NCBI GenBank assembly: GCA_029783825.1
Contig: JAREIK010001332.1
Coordinates: 4,297,242-4,361,241, forward strand
Reading direction: 5' to 3'
Origin: Sapria himalayana
Lineage: Eukaryota; Streptophyta; Magnoliopsida; Malpighiales; Rafflesiaceae
DNA length: 64,000 bases
The notes below the pieces were generated by a model. It was not told where the DNA came from, made no database searches, and saw only the letters and a list, made by a program, of their open reading frames with translations. The stretch's first letter is position 1; every line of letters starts with the position of its first letter. A program made the translations under genes and the position numbers. This document shows, in pieces, positions 37,981 to 49,559 of the stretch.

Positions 37981-38719
37981 AATCATTTTTCAATAGAAAA
38001 AAGTTGAGAAATCATTTTTAGACCCAATTTTTTTAGAATAGTTAGCACATTTTCAGACCCAACAACAATGTCGTTATGCATTATCATATGAACTTGAGAA
38101 ATCATGAAAGTTTATCACATGGAAGGTATGAGAATGTGTAGAACATAAAATAATATCAAAAAAACTTTGTCAACAACTCTATGGGATACCAATTGCAAGG
38201 AACTTTGAGTTTCAACTATAACAACTTGAAAAGAATAGAAAAGTAATCATTTGATGAGAGCTTTCTTGTGCTATTTTTGGAGACAAAGAGAATGATGATG
38301 CATAAAAAAATTGAATGAAATGTATGAAAAGATAGCTAAATTATAAGGATGTCATGATGAAGACTATTGAGAATAAAACTGAATAACCAATACTAATGAT
38401 GAATGAGAAGAGCATCAATGGATTACCAAACAAAACTATGATTAATCTAAAGTGATTCATATCCATAATACTCAAAAGTAGTAAAGAATTATAAGGTAGA
38501 AAATAAAGAGAAACCTAAATGAGAGGTTGATGCAAAAAATGAAGTAGTTATTGATAATGTCACAATATTCCAATGGCATCGCCTGGTACCATGACATCTA
38601 ATGCTCACAATATTACCAAAGTCATGGAACTTCTAGTCTTCACTGGCCAACTTATGACACTAGTTGTCACACATGAAGTTGAATTGGAGGAGACACAAAA
38701 GGACTGAAACAACAAACAT

Positions 38720-38990
38720 AAGGATGACTTGGCAAATAATGATTATACAAATGATAAACAAACTCTCCAACCTAATCTTCCCATTCCATAGTAATTTAGA
38801 AAGAAGAAATTGGATGATCAATTCAATTGCTTACTTAATTTATTTAGAAAGTTAGAAGTCAACATACCCTTCACTTAAGCATTATCACATATGCCTCATT
38901 ACATTTAATTTATTCAAGACATCATAGGTAGTAAGAATAAATTGGAAACATATGAAAATGTGAGCATGATAGAGAAGTATGTTGTATATA
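38720..38990 (+). pseudogene. Athila-like pre-protease region relic
   Basis: Readings LPFPFHSNLERR, KKLDDQFNCLLNLFRKLEV (allowing a frameshift), ALSHMPHYI and GSKNKLETYENVSMIEKYV match the segment before the aspartic protease in Athila elements ('LPYPQR--KKK-D-QF-KFL-VFKKLHINIPF-EAL-QMP-YAKFLKDI--KKRKL'). The match ends abruptly near 38,990, where unrelated sequence starts. Confidence 0.7.
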
Positions 38991-38994
38991 GTTT

Positions 38995-39650
38995 ATTTTT
39001 GATAAACTATTTTGTATAACCAAAATGTTTTCTATTTTAATATTTTTAATGTTAGTGCAAGAAAGAAAATATTTAGAGGATGGGAATATAGCAATAGCAC
39101 AATAATGGAGGTTTTGCTCCCGGTTAGTGGGCCGAAAAATTTTTTTGAGCAGAACCTGACCCATTTGAGTAATCCGACCCGCTCTATTTATTAATACCGA
39201 GAAACTGTTAATATAAATATATATTTTTCTATTTCTATTTTTTTTACTGCTATTTTTTTGCATGCCTTTTCTCTCATCTCTTTCTCCTTTGCTTGATTTT
39301 TCTGGGTGATGCTCACAAACTATGAGAATATTTTGGTTATCATCTATAAACTCATAATCATTTTCTGGTAGAAGTAGCTAGTCATGCTGAACAACTAGTG
39401 AACCACATTATTTTTTGTATTTCTGTTGTGGTTTATTTTATATCATGGTTTTTAGATCGTGGTTTGATATACATATATATACTGTGCTTGTGGATATATC
39501 ATTTGCTATTTTCTTCTTCTTATGAATCTGTAAAATTACAAACTTTGAAAGTGAAATTCCTAACAAAGTACAATACAATCATTCAATATAAACTCTCAAA
39601 AACTAAAAGATCCTATGAGTTATATAATTTCATACTTTATTAGGGAGCAT
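38995..39650. other. Unidentified insert within the Athila-like element
   Basis: Athila-like reading stops at about 38,990. This segment contains a less AT-rich patch (GGTTAGTGGGCCGAAAAA and AATCCGACCCGCTC, 39,120-39,185) unlike either flank, then AT-rich DNA with no coding motif. Terminal repeats and a target duplication were not found. Confidence 0.35.
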
Positions 39651-40790
39651 CTTTTTAAATGATATTATGCAACTTGGAAGCAATTATCAACTTGATGCCA
39701 TTGTCCATAGTATGGAGGTTGAATGTTGGAGTAAAAACTCAAACTTCTTTCTTGCTATAGATGCCATACCAATCAATGAAGGAAGACTCATATGCTACAT
39801 TGATCTTGGAATTAATAATCTATATGTCTAGTTAGGCAATGATTCATCTAAAGAAAGAGAAATTTATATTGTGTGTGAAAAGTAAGTAAAGTTCAACTTA
39901 TATATAAGCCTATAAATTTGAGATAATGACAAAGAAAATTACTGAAAAATAGATAACCTCACATGCATAATCAAAAGATAGATGTGAATTTCATACAGAA
40001 TGATATTCTGGATGATTATTACCTTAAAGAAGAATGAAAAGTTGATGAATTAGATGAAAGGCTTGAAAATGAAAAGGTTGTAATAGGCTATCATGAAGAA
40101 TACTATTTTGAAGTCATGTTATTTTTCAAAGTTAAGATCAAAAGATAACTAAATACATGTTGCTTTAAAGTTGCAAAAGAAGTGGCTGATACCATGAAAT
40201 TTCCAAGTGTAGAACATAGAGAAATCATTGAAGGGACTCTTGAGATTGTTGAAAAATTATAAGGTGAGGAAAGTTCATAGCTGATTAATGATGTACTAGG
40301 AGAGAAAAATGAAGCAGAAACTATTATCAATGATGATCAGAAAAAAAAAAGGCAAAAATTGTTCTACAGAAATAAATGACTTTTTAAAAAGTTATGACTA
40401 CAAAAGTGGGATCAAAGAAGGAAGAAGTTAAGATAAATGAAAAAGTTGTGATTTTGACAAAATAAAAGGTGCAAGAGTAGGACATGACATATTTTATAAC
40501 CATGATACAATTACTCTAGAGAATAAATGTTGATGATATGATTTCACATAAAGTTGCATCATTAGTGAAAAGTATCACACTCAATGATATTGTGATAATT
40601 AGTAAAGTCATGATACCTACCAAAGAACATTCTAAAAGATGAAACATAATAGATGACATGATGTTGATGGAGAAATTTAGAAGGCACACAAAGAAGAAAA
40701 ATTATACAAATAAGATAGTGTGGACAACTAAAGTAATGGATTGAGAATGAAAATTGGAAAATTAGTATAGCTAGGAATTTTAAAAATAGT
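39651..40790 (+). other. Athila-like internal sequence of uncertain content
   Basis: Frames are rich in Glu, Lys, Asp and Ile with scattered stops (for example near 39,970-40,340 and 40,380-40,720). No protease, RT, RNase H or integrase motif is recognisable. It could be degenerate gag-pol, the variable region before the right LTR, or acquired sequence. Confidence 0.35.
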
Positions 40791-40989
40791 GCTACTTGGG
40801 AGGTAACCCAAAGTTTATTTTTGTGCTTGTGTGCTAGTTTGGTAGTTTTGTATTATTTTTATGAAGTAATTATACTAAATTTGAGGTTTTTAATGCAATA
40901 ATTTCATTGAATGATGATTTTTATGGAATTGAATGAAAAATAGTAACATCGGATATAAAATTGTGTATAATGGTCGACTTGGTAGAAAA

Positions 40990-42862
40990 TTAAAATGGAG
41001 GGTAGAATAATAATTGATAGTCATGACATTTCTAATATCAAGACATAATTATACTAGCATAGACTTATTGAGAAGTCAAGATAGTCTTTCTTTTTCATGA
41101 CTTGACAAAAAAAGTCTTAGTAATCTTTGTATTTTGCAACTTTACCACTTGGTTATCATAATCTTTCACTATGTAATATATTCTTCATGGCCATAATATT
41201 ATTCTTATTCATGAAAAACAAGTGGCAAATAGTTACTAGAAGTCATGGTATTTTCTGGCATCACTACATATTTGATACAAAGTCAAAAAGTAGACAATAC
41301 CAAAAAAAATTTAGTTGCAAAAAAAAGGTCAGCCATGAATATTTCTTTTAGAAAAGAATTCCCTTCATTGCAATCATAGTTACACTATGGATTTGAGTTA
41401 CAGAAAAAATTTACCTCAATTATGATATTCTTTATTTCCACAACCATGTGCTCTAGAGGGAAAGAGCCTCATTGCAATATCTTTTACAGCATGACTTTGT
41501 GAACTACATAGGAATTACTTGGTCATGACATTCTTTCCACCATGATTATGTGCTTGAGAAAAAAACTACTTTGGTCATGACATTCCTTAGCATCTATGGT
41601 CATGACCTCAACCAAAAGTCATGGAACTTGAAGATTTACACATCAACTTGATGGGATCTAAATGATACAAAGGTAGGACTTAACACTTTTAAAAAAGAAC
41701 GAGGATGATTTGAAAATTAAGGCCAAGAACGTGCACACCATGAGAGAGCAAAATGCAACCCCAATGAGGGACAAATTCAAGATGAATGCAAGCAAATATA
41801 GATTAGAAACTAGGTTTGAGACCTAGATCCTTATGCTAGCTATCATTGAGACCCTCAATTTGATGAGATGATGATGATTCAATTTCCTTGAACAAATTTT
41901 TTTAATGCCAGGCTAATTATGAATTTAGGATTGATTTTATTATATGCATATTTTAATTATGGATTTATAATGTTTAATTGTAAAATTATTATATTTTGAA
42001 TGTTGATGGATATGAATATTAATTAAAATATGGATTTAATATTCCATACCAAATATATTTATATAAATATATGTGTTGGTCATGGTAAATAGTGATGGAT
42101 AACTCACGAAACATACTCATGAGGTTGGATTTAAATGAAGTGACAACTCTTATATTCTTGCCTAGTGAGGTGAAGCCATATGTGCAAACCTTAAATTTAT
42201 GTTATTTTAATTCATACGTGTATGACATTCACAAATCTAAAAGTACAAACAAAACTATTACTTGTACACATTCTAGAAAAATGACTTACAAATGATATGA
42301 GGGTTATATAGAATATTTATCCTATGAGTTGTACCATATTGTGGGTGTCATGTATTGGATATAGTGAATAATGATAGGTAAGTCATGAAACATACATAAG
42401 GGGCTATGCTTCTTAAGGTAATGATAACTTATGATCACTTTAACTTGTATGACTTTCATAGGTGAAGTAATTAGGGAGATGCATGTTAATTGACATGAGT
42501 ATTCTTCTTACGAAACTAAAAACTTAAATGTAATTAAGCATCTGATATGATTACTATGTTTAGAGAATAGAAATACATACTTTAAGTAATCATATTGGAC
42601 AATTGATGTATTGCATAAAATGAGCAAAAGTGTTGATGTCTTGAATATACATAGTAATTGAAGTTTTAGTGGTAAAATACCTATTGTATAACTACAAGGG
42701 GATCATCATTTAATAGTGATAGTCCGAGATTGAAAATCACCTTATATGCCAAGAGGGAAAATGGGGAAATCCACATCATCCAATATTTTATCCAAGAATC
42801 AAATATAATTGTCCATGTACTTGTGAATTTCTATCTGACATATGTAATTGTCCAATGAAATT
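40990..42862 (+). mobile_element. Athila-like 3' LTR
   Basis: This is the partner of the 5' LTR at 35.37 kb, preceded about 180 bp upstream by TTGGGAGGTAACCCAA. Its right edge was set where copia A RNase H-type reading resumes. The copies differ at many positions, so the insertion is old. Confidence 0.7.
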
Positions 42863-42869
42863 TTGTGCC

Positions 42870-43500
42870 ATGCTATAAACAATAATTTTTAACATTGTAA
42901 CAAATTCACAATAATTATACAAGTAGTATGGGTTAATAGTCAATACATGATAAATTTTTATAAAAAAGAATCACAATGTTGTAAAATGAATATATATTAT
43001 ATCAAATATTGAATTATATTATGGAGGTAAGATCTTACTAATAGAGGTTGTGTTAGTCTCGATCAACCAGCTAATCTTAATAATAAAAAATTGATTGTTG
43101 AGTTTCAAAATTATAGTTTATCACAACTACTTTCATGAAGGAAATAGAATATATTGTAATGATATACGTTAACATAGAGGCTATTCGGCTGCAAATATTG
43201 ATTGAGGACATCAATCACAAAGCAAAAAAAATTATTCTACTTCATGATAGTACTTGTGATAAACTATAATTCAATATTACTTTTCTCAAGAGAAGATAGA
43301 AAAAAGTAGCATGAATATTCACAAAATCCATATATAAGATAATAAAAAAAAATATGTTAACAAAGCTAATCATTGAAAAGAAGTTCTCACAATATTGATC
43401 CTCTATTGTTTTAGCAATTACAAAAACAACATGAAGTTATACAAATTGATAAATTTATAGAAAAATAACTTTATGTGGGAAATATTATAATAAAGTAGAT
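42870..43500 (+). pseudogene. Copia A RNase H relic (resumes after the Athila-like insertion)
   Basis: The reading VVWVNSQYMINFYKKESQCC (about 42,918-42,977) matches 'VGVVSRYMANPGKEHWQAV'. It is followed by IELYYGGKILLI, a decayed DFA-DLNNKK, and FITTTFMKEIEYIVMIYVNI then EAIRLQILIEDINHKAKKII (about 43,110-43,230), matching 'STTEAEYIA---A-KEAIWL--LL-EL'. The piece upstream of it in the protein ends at 35,360, so the domain is contiguous across the inserted element except for a few residues. Confidence 0.82.
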
Positions 43501-43539
43501 TTTACAAAAAAAAAAGTGCTAACATCATTGCCTCATATC

Positions 43540-43880
43540 TAGCATCAAAGTAACATCCACAACCTCATTTAACATGCGAGACTACATAAAAGAGGTTAGT
43601 GTGAATCCCATTCAAGTAAAATAACCCATAACTAACTACAAAATTGATTGCATCAATCAGGTCGGATCCAATAGACTACAATTCCTAGTGGAAATTAAAA
43701 ATATGTTTATCAATTGTGTTTGTACCCTTTTATGAATACATTATTTATAAATCTTGAATAAATACTTTGGGAGTCTTCCTTGTGAAATGGAAGAAGTTCT
43801 CAAGGACAAAAAGAAATATGTATGTTCCATAAGTTTAACATGGAACTATACAAATAGAATAATGAAGTGAGGAGCACTCA
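43540..43880 (+). mobile_element. Copia A 3' LTR-like region
   Basis: Blocks CACAACCTCATTTAACATGC, GGTTAGTGTGAATCCCATTCAA and nearby sequence resemble 31,060-31,130. It is cut off or overlapped on the right by the LTR of copia B. Confidence 0.45.
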
Positions 43881-44535
43881 AACCACCAATCAAGTCTTTG
43901 TAAGCTAGTCCAGAGCAACATGTGTGATATTAAAATAAAATCTATATCAATAATTTGAAATAGAAAATTTACCAGCAATAATATAATAAACAAGATCATA
44001 GGATGAAATACAAGCTAATGATATTTGGGGTTGAGGATGATACCAAATGAGGCGAAATATTATTTTTATAAAGAAAAAATAAGTAATTCCAAAGGGATTT
44101 CCAATGTGAGCAATGTGATAATTTACCTACCCATAGTAGATCATACATTCTCTCACTTGAAGTTTACATTCCAATATCACTTATGTTTCTACTAGGCCAA
44201 TAAAAAATCAATATAATATGAACTTGTTTCTCTTTAATGGCTTTTACATTAGCTAGGTTGTCCTCTATTTAAAATTTCAATATATCTCTACTTCTTTTTT
44301 CTACATTTTCTTATACAAAGAAATATCATTGTCTAATATGTTTTGCCTTTGAATAAAATGCTAGATTCTTTACTAAGTGCAGAATACTCTAACTACAAAA
44401 TAAAGTACTTTTTTTATTTTTGTTCAAGCTCTTCCAATAGTATTTGCAATTATATTGCCTCTTTCCCAGCTTGTGTAATAATAATATATTATGGCTCTGT
44501 CATAAGAGTTGACATGATAAATTTTAACTTTGAAA

Positions 44536-44793
44536 CTAACTTGTAAGTTCTCTATCAAGAGTAAATATATTTCCATTGGTGGATTTGTTATTATCAATAT
44601 CTACTATACAGTCTGAATCAATATAGTTTCTCACAATAAGATTTAAATCTCCATAACATATTATATTATTTGAGGTATTCTTGACACACTTCAAAATCCT
44701 CATTTTAGTACACTCATATTTTTTACCTAGACTCATCATGTATTGAATAACAAATTTCAATCCTTGTGCAATATCTAGTATTGTACAAGTCAT
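44536..44793 (-). pseudogene. Copia B RNase H segment (85 codons open)
   Basis: One frame stays open for 85 codons. It includes GLKFVIQYMMSLGKKYECTK, then RILKCVKNTSNNIICYGDLN and NYIDSDCIVDIDNNKSTNGN. These match the copia RT to RNase H transition 'A-SVVSRYM-NPGK-HW-AVKRILRYLKGT---L-Y' and 'YVDSDYAGD-D-RKSTSGYIF'. The catalytic DSD is retained, although the protein around it is broken. Confidence 0.85.
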
Positions 44794-44799
44794 AGAAAA

Positions 44800-44956
44800 T
44801 AATAAACTTTTGATAGCTGATGCATATGATACTCAAGACATTTCTAGCTAATATGTTTTGTTTCTAAGACTTATACTTGTTGAAACTTGAAATTAGTAAA
44901 AAGAGGATAGAAATTGACTTGCAATTATATATATTGAAGCATTACAAGACTTTCTT

Positions 44957-44991
<35 letters not shown>

Positions 44992-45870
44992 ATATATATA
45001 TATATTTGTGAAAGTTAGATCTCCTATTATTTCTATCTCGATAAATTTTCATCCTCATGATCTTATTTTTCTATCCTAGGTTCTTCATATCAAATTCACT
45101 TGACAAACATGAATTCAATTCTTGAACATGATCTTTGTTAGGTCTTGCTACCAATAAAGCATTCACATACAATAATAAAATAATGAAATCATTAATCCTA
45201 AATCTCTGATAATCTGCATAAGGATCTTAATTGAGTCAATTATATCCAAGACCCATGATGAAGAAATCAAACCTTTTATACAATATATTGGTGCTTGCTT
45301 GAGGCCATATTGAGATTTATTCAATTTGCAAACTAATCTTTCTTTTCATTTTTTCTTCGAAACTTTCTAGTTACAATATATATATTCCTTCTTCAACTTC
45401 TCTATGAAGACGTGTAGAGTTCATATCTAATTGATCTAATTATAAATAATTTATAACACACATTATGAAGACTACTCGATTTATTATAATTCAAACAATA
45501 AGAGAAAATATTTCATTAAAGCTAACACCTTCTTTCTCATCATATCTTTTGAATACTAGTCTTGCATGCTATTGCTTCACTTGATTATTGATATTATGCT
45601 GAATCTTTTACACCTATCCAATTCTAATGGCCTTTCTTACATGCGGTAGTGGAATAATGATCATATGTCTTGGTTCTATGAAGAGTTTCAACTTCAAATG
45701 ATACTATATCATCCAAAGAAAAACTTCTTGGCTTTTTGTAGCCTCATAGAAAGTTGATGGCTCTTAATCCTTTATTAGTAGATAGTATGCAACATTTTCC
45801 TCTATAATATACTCTAAGTACTAAGTTGGTTCTCTCCTTTCTTTATTTGATTTTCATATATCAACTACCT
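44800..45870 (-). pseudogene. Copia B reverse transcriptase relic
   Basis: From right to left on the minus strand: a pre-RT block near 45,720-45,640 (SLDDIVSFEVETLHRTKT), FNEIFSPIV near 45,510-45,480, a YL-LDQLDMNSTRLH block (the usual 'LDVKTAFLHG'), then ERLVCKLNKSQYGLKQAP near 45,345-45,290. The YVDD box is not clearly readable. A (TA)n microsatellite at 44,957-45,005 has expanded within it. Confidence 0.8.
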
Positions 45871-46402
45871 AATACTAGAGATGTCAAACGGGCCTACATG
45901 GGCTCACGTGCTATGCTAGGCATGGCATGCTACAGTACCGTGCCTTGCCTAGCACGGCACGATTATGTGGAGGGCAAGCCCGGCATAGCCCATGGTCCAA
46001 AATCAGCCCGGGTTTGGGCCGGTTCGGGGCAGATCGGGTCGGGATAAAATTTAGGTTAAATTAAATTTTAAAAATTAGGGTTTGAGACTCATGCCACCGT
46101 GTTGCCGTCCTTATCGAGCCATCACCCATTGAGTGATGCCACATCATCCTTCATTAGGCATCATTTTGTTGGCCATCGGGCACGTCGCCCATGTTGTGCC
46201 CACGTGCTAAGCACCTGTTTCGTGCCTGGCAAGGCATGTGAGCCGAAGAGCCTAAGCCCGGCATGGCACGAGCCATGCCATGAACCAGCCCAGCATGGGC
46301 ATAGGCACCAGCACGAGTCTGCATCATGCCATGCCGAGCTAGGCACGGCCGAGTCTGGCTGGGCCTAGGCTGCCCGCCCCATTTGGCACCTCTACCTAAT
46401 AC
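45868..46402. mobile_element. Non-autonomous hAT element, copy 3, with perfect 8-bp target duplication
   Basis: The element is 45,876-46,394 (519 bp), from TAGAGATGTCAAACGGGCC to TTGGCACCTCTA. Identical 8-mers CCTAATAC flank it (45,868-45,875 and 46,395-46,402). It sits between the integrase and RT relics of copia B, so it inserted after that element. The interior has the same GGCACGG/GGGCC-rich, palindromic composition as copies 1 and 2. A 61-89 codon frame on each strand reflects composition only. Confidence 0.93.
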
Positions 46403-46429
46403 TTATCTGATATTTGTTCATTATGCAAT

Positions 46430-47200
46430 AATAATTCATATTATGACAATTTGTTTCTAATAAAACTTATAGTTTTATATTATGTTTTATCTCTCCTCAT
46501 ATCACGTCTTCTTCAAAGATGATGTCTATGCTAATGATAAGCTTGTAAGTAGTTACAACATACAAAAGATATCTCTTTATTCCATCAACATATCATTAGA
46601 ATATATATTTTCAAAATTTTAAATTTAGTTTTGATATTTCTTGGGTTGTTTGCCTAACATACACAAGACTTAATGAATATATGCGAAAATAGTCAATTGG
46701 CTTACAAGTCTATATTTCCATTTGAATCTTCAAGTCAATCATAATAGATTATGACTTATTGATCAAAAAAAGGTGGTCTTGATTGCTTCTACCCAAATTG
46801 ATTTGGCCATTTCCATAGTTCCTAATATAGTTCTTGTTCATTTAAATAAGGTTCTCTTCATTTACTCTACTACATTTTTTTGCAAAGTATATGCCACTAT
46901 ATACATGTTCTTGATGTCATTTTGTTGACAAACATTATCAAATTTAATACTAGTAAATTCTCCTACATAATATGTCATTAGGCACTTGATCTTTTTTCAC
47001 AGTCAAGTTGTACTTGCACTTTAAATATTTTAAAAAATAAAAACACAATCACATTCTTTTTGATTGGATACACTCATTATCTCATAGAGTAGTCATCAAT
47101 AAAATATATGAAATAAATTGTATCTTCCAATGATAGAACTGGTGCTTCCCAAACATCAAAATAAATTAGTTATAAGTACATTTATTTCTAGTATTAGAAC
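46430..47200 (-). pseudogene. Copia B integrase relic
   Basis: The minus-strand reading includes EFTSIKFDNVCQQNDIKN, then YTLQKNVVE-MKRTLFK-TR and GTMEMAKSIWVEAIKTTFF (about 46,960-46,770). These correspond to the copia integrase core 'TPQQNGVVERKNRTL-DMAR-M---M-K-FWAEA--TA'. Stops interrupt it. Confidence 0.8.
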
Positions 47201-47249
47201 TATTAAACTATAATATATCCTATTTTCTAGTAACAAAATACTCACAAAA

Positions 47250-48500
47250 AGATTATAAAACTTTGTTGAGCCCTGGAAGAAACTCTTATTCAAGAAGAAT
47301 TTTCAAACATTGTTCTAACATGTCATACCCCTTAGATGACACATATAATATTATCATGTATCTTAATTCTGATTGCTAATACAAGCACTTTCCCACGAAT
47401 ACAAATCCTCCTAAGACAGGTTCATATTGAGAGAATCTTTCTATCATGGAAGATATGTCATGTTGCTCATGAGTCAATTAATTAGACATCAATAAATCTT
47501 TTTCTACCTTCAGTAATTATCACCTCACTATATAACATTTAACTATCATCTAGAGTACTAGCCTCACAATCCTGAGTATTTGATGACTCATTTTCTTTTT
47601 ATATATTATTTTTTTATACCCTTCCTTCATTATTCAGACATTTTTTCATGTCTTTTCCTTCCAAAACGATAATACTTTACTTTCTTTTTACTCAATGATT
47701 TTGACCTCTTTTTATTTTGAATCTCACTAGATCCACATTCTATCATCCTTCTTCTAGAAACAAAGAAATCATTAGTTTACTAAGAGGAAAATATACTATC
47801 TTTTTTATTTTTATGCTTATATTTTTCCTCAAGTATGATAACCACAATTTCATTAAAGACTAAATTTTTCCTCACCAAATCATTCACCATATTTATGATG
47901 AGATGGTCAAATGAATCTGATATTATTTAGGGTGGGTGTTTTGTACATTCTTTCTCTTCTATGTTGTGATCCATATATACTAGTATGATATACTTTGAGA
48001 TAAATGTTCAGTGTTTTTTTTCTCTTCTATGTTCTGATCCATAAATAATAGTTGAAAGAAGAATATTTTTGGAATGTTTCTACATTTTTCCATTGAACTA
48101 TATTCAGAGATTCAAAGAATATATAGCTTTCTTGTTAGGAATATTTTGTTGTGTAACAATTTGGTTGCATACATATTTATCTAAGTGTCCCAAATATATT
48201 TTGCTTACTATAATTCATACATAATAGATAATATAGTATTTTTACTACCAATTGCAAATTTACAACAATGTTGCTATCCATTCAATCTCACACTGTATCT
48301 TCCATTTTTTTTGGCCTATTTACAATTACTTCTAGGCAATTTCTATTTGTTGAGATAACTTTTATTTGTATCTTCCATGGTCCAAAATTTCTTCTAATGA
48401 ATTTTTATACTTCAAATTTTGATATCAATTGTTTCATTTTAATAATGAACAATACATGTGAATAATAGTAACTATTTATAATAAATTAATTAAAAAGTGT
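47250..48500 (-). pseudogene. Copia B gag and protease-region relic
   Basis: Read leftward from 48,420: KFEV-KFIRRNFGPWKIQIK (gag N terminus, 'KFDG-NF--WK-QM'), NRNCLEVIVNRPKKMEDTV, NIVVNLQLVVKILYYLLCMN, then SFDHLIINMVNDLVRKNLVF near 47,910-47,850. A decayed zinc knuckle reads VKYYRFGRKRHEKMSE (about 47,690-47,640). A protease-like DS-AT-HIFHD block follows (about 47,480-47,450). Several stops and shifts are present. Confidence 0.8.
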
Positions 48501-48564
48501 TTAGGGGAGTAGAGTGGTCACAATGATGCTTCTTAAAAACCATTTGATTTGAGTTTCATATCAC

Positions 48565-48860
48565 TATTCAATAGAATTTCATTAGACATGTATTAATTAC
48601 AAAAGTTATTATCCTAAATATCACCTCTAATACAACTTTTATTAAAATAAAACATACATAAAATAAAGTAAAATAAAAACTTTTAGAGCAATGATGTAAA
48701 AAACTAAACAATTAAATAAAATACGAGCTAATGCCACTTGAGATTGAAAATGATAACAAATGAGATAAAATATCTTTTTATAGTATAAAAATAAGTAATC
48801 CCAAAGGGATCTCAGATGTGGGCAAGGTGATACTTCATCTATACATAGTTAACTCTATAA
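48565..48860 (-). mobile_element. Copia B 5' LTR
   Basis: It shares AAATGAGATAAAATATC and AAGTAATCCCAAAGGGAT with 43,998-44,130 and, inverted, with 49,600-49,800. Just inside it on the minus strand is TAGTGATATGAAACTC, a decayed form of the TGGTATCAGAGC primer site. Confidence 0.7.
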
Positions 48861-49559
48861 TGTGTGCTTGAGAAATAAATGGACATGAGATAATACGTAA
48901 CCTAGAATGATAAGTTCATCGATGAGTGTCCTGATTGATAGAATAAATTTTATTTTTTCTGATCTCCTAACAATTTAGAATAATTTATCTTTCTATTCAA
49001 TCATATACATGTTTTACTTCTTAGCTCACGTGATTAAGTCAACTTCATACAAACTACTTATTTTTGTTGAAAAGATCGGGCAAATGAAGAGATTGGATAA
49101 AGATATAATAAAATGAAAAAAATATTAGAAATAATTTTTATCAATGAACATAAAAAAGATTAATCAATATGGCTTGAAAAGATGAAGCCCAATGAGTACA
49201 AAATTGAATTGAACTTGCATGACAAAAAAATTGAAGTGTATAAATTTGACACACAATTACAAAGTGGCATTGATGATGGTTGAGTCACTAGTCATGATCG
49301 AGAGTTGATTAAAAATGTAAACAATACAATAGGTATTTGAGAGGATTCAATGGGCATTGAGAAAAAGTGAATACAAAAAAAAGATTGATGAATAGCTATG
49401 TTTAATGGAGCTCTAACCTTTCCCATACAATATGTAGGAAACAAAATAATAATCATCCAATAATAATATGAACATTTTGACATTAAAATCAATTATAAAA
49501 AATTTAATTAAATTGTGATGAAAAATTACAATTTAATATAATTATTCAATGGAGTTGAG
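48861..49559. other. Unassigned spacer between head-to-head copia elements
   Basis: The spacer is AT-rich with Lys/Asp/Glu-type broken frames on the plus strand at 49,080-49,270. No motif is recognised. A short CA-rich tract marks the approach to the copia C LTR. Confidence 0.4.

Larger units (their letters stand above)
35361..42862 (+). mobile_element. Athila-like Ty3/gypsy element nested in copia A
   Basis: Two long, diverged direct repeats (about 35.37-36.96 and 40.99-42.86 kb) flank an internal region of about 4 kb. The internal part carries an Athila-type gag and, before the right LTR, TTGGGAGGTAACCCAA (40,796-40,811), close to the 'TTGGGAGGCAACCCAA' motif typical of Athila-group elements. 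The heptamer TGAAATT occurs at 35,361-35,367 and 42,856-42,862, a candidate target duplication. Copia RT/RNase H reading stops and resumes at these places. Polymerase domains are missing, so this is an internally deleted or non-autonomous copy. Confidence 0.78.
31000..43880 (+). mobile_element. Ty1/copia element A, interrupted by two nested insertions
   Basis: A plus-strand copia element can be pieced together: 5' LTR-like sequence (about 31.0-31.54 kb), degenerate methionine-tRNA primer site, gag (31.60-32.4 kb), integrase (about 33.0-33.6 kb) and reverse transcriptase (33.87-34.03 and 34.74-35.37 kb). RNase H resumes at about 42.87-43.3 kb and a 3' LTR-like segment follows (about 43.54-43.88 kb). 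The RT is split by a minus-oriented LTR fragment, and an Athila-like element sits at the RT/RNase H junction. The reading picks up on the far side of both insertions. Element boundaries are approximate. Confidence 0.8.
43890..48860 (-). mobile_element. Ty1/copia element B
   Basis: Minus-strand order from right to left: 5' LTR (about 48.57-48.86 kb), gag (about 48.5-47.6 kb), protease and pre-integrase (about 47.5-47.2 kb), integrase (about 47.2-46.4 kb), RT (about 45.56-44.8 kb), RNase H (44.79-44.54 kb) and 3' LTR (about 44.2-43.9 kb). The LTRs share CAAATGAG-(C/A)AA and AGTAAT(T/C)CCAAAGGGAT. The same sequence, inverted, forms the 5' LTR of copia C. The element is broken by many stops and by a hAT insertion at 45,876-46,394. 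Confidence 0.82.

Noticed and set aside
38922..39263. 113-codon minus-strand open frame
   Set aside because: It spans the junction between Athila-like sequence and the unidentified insert and has no motif, so it is not a conserved gene.
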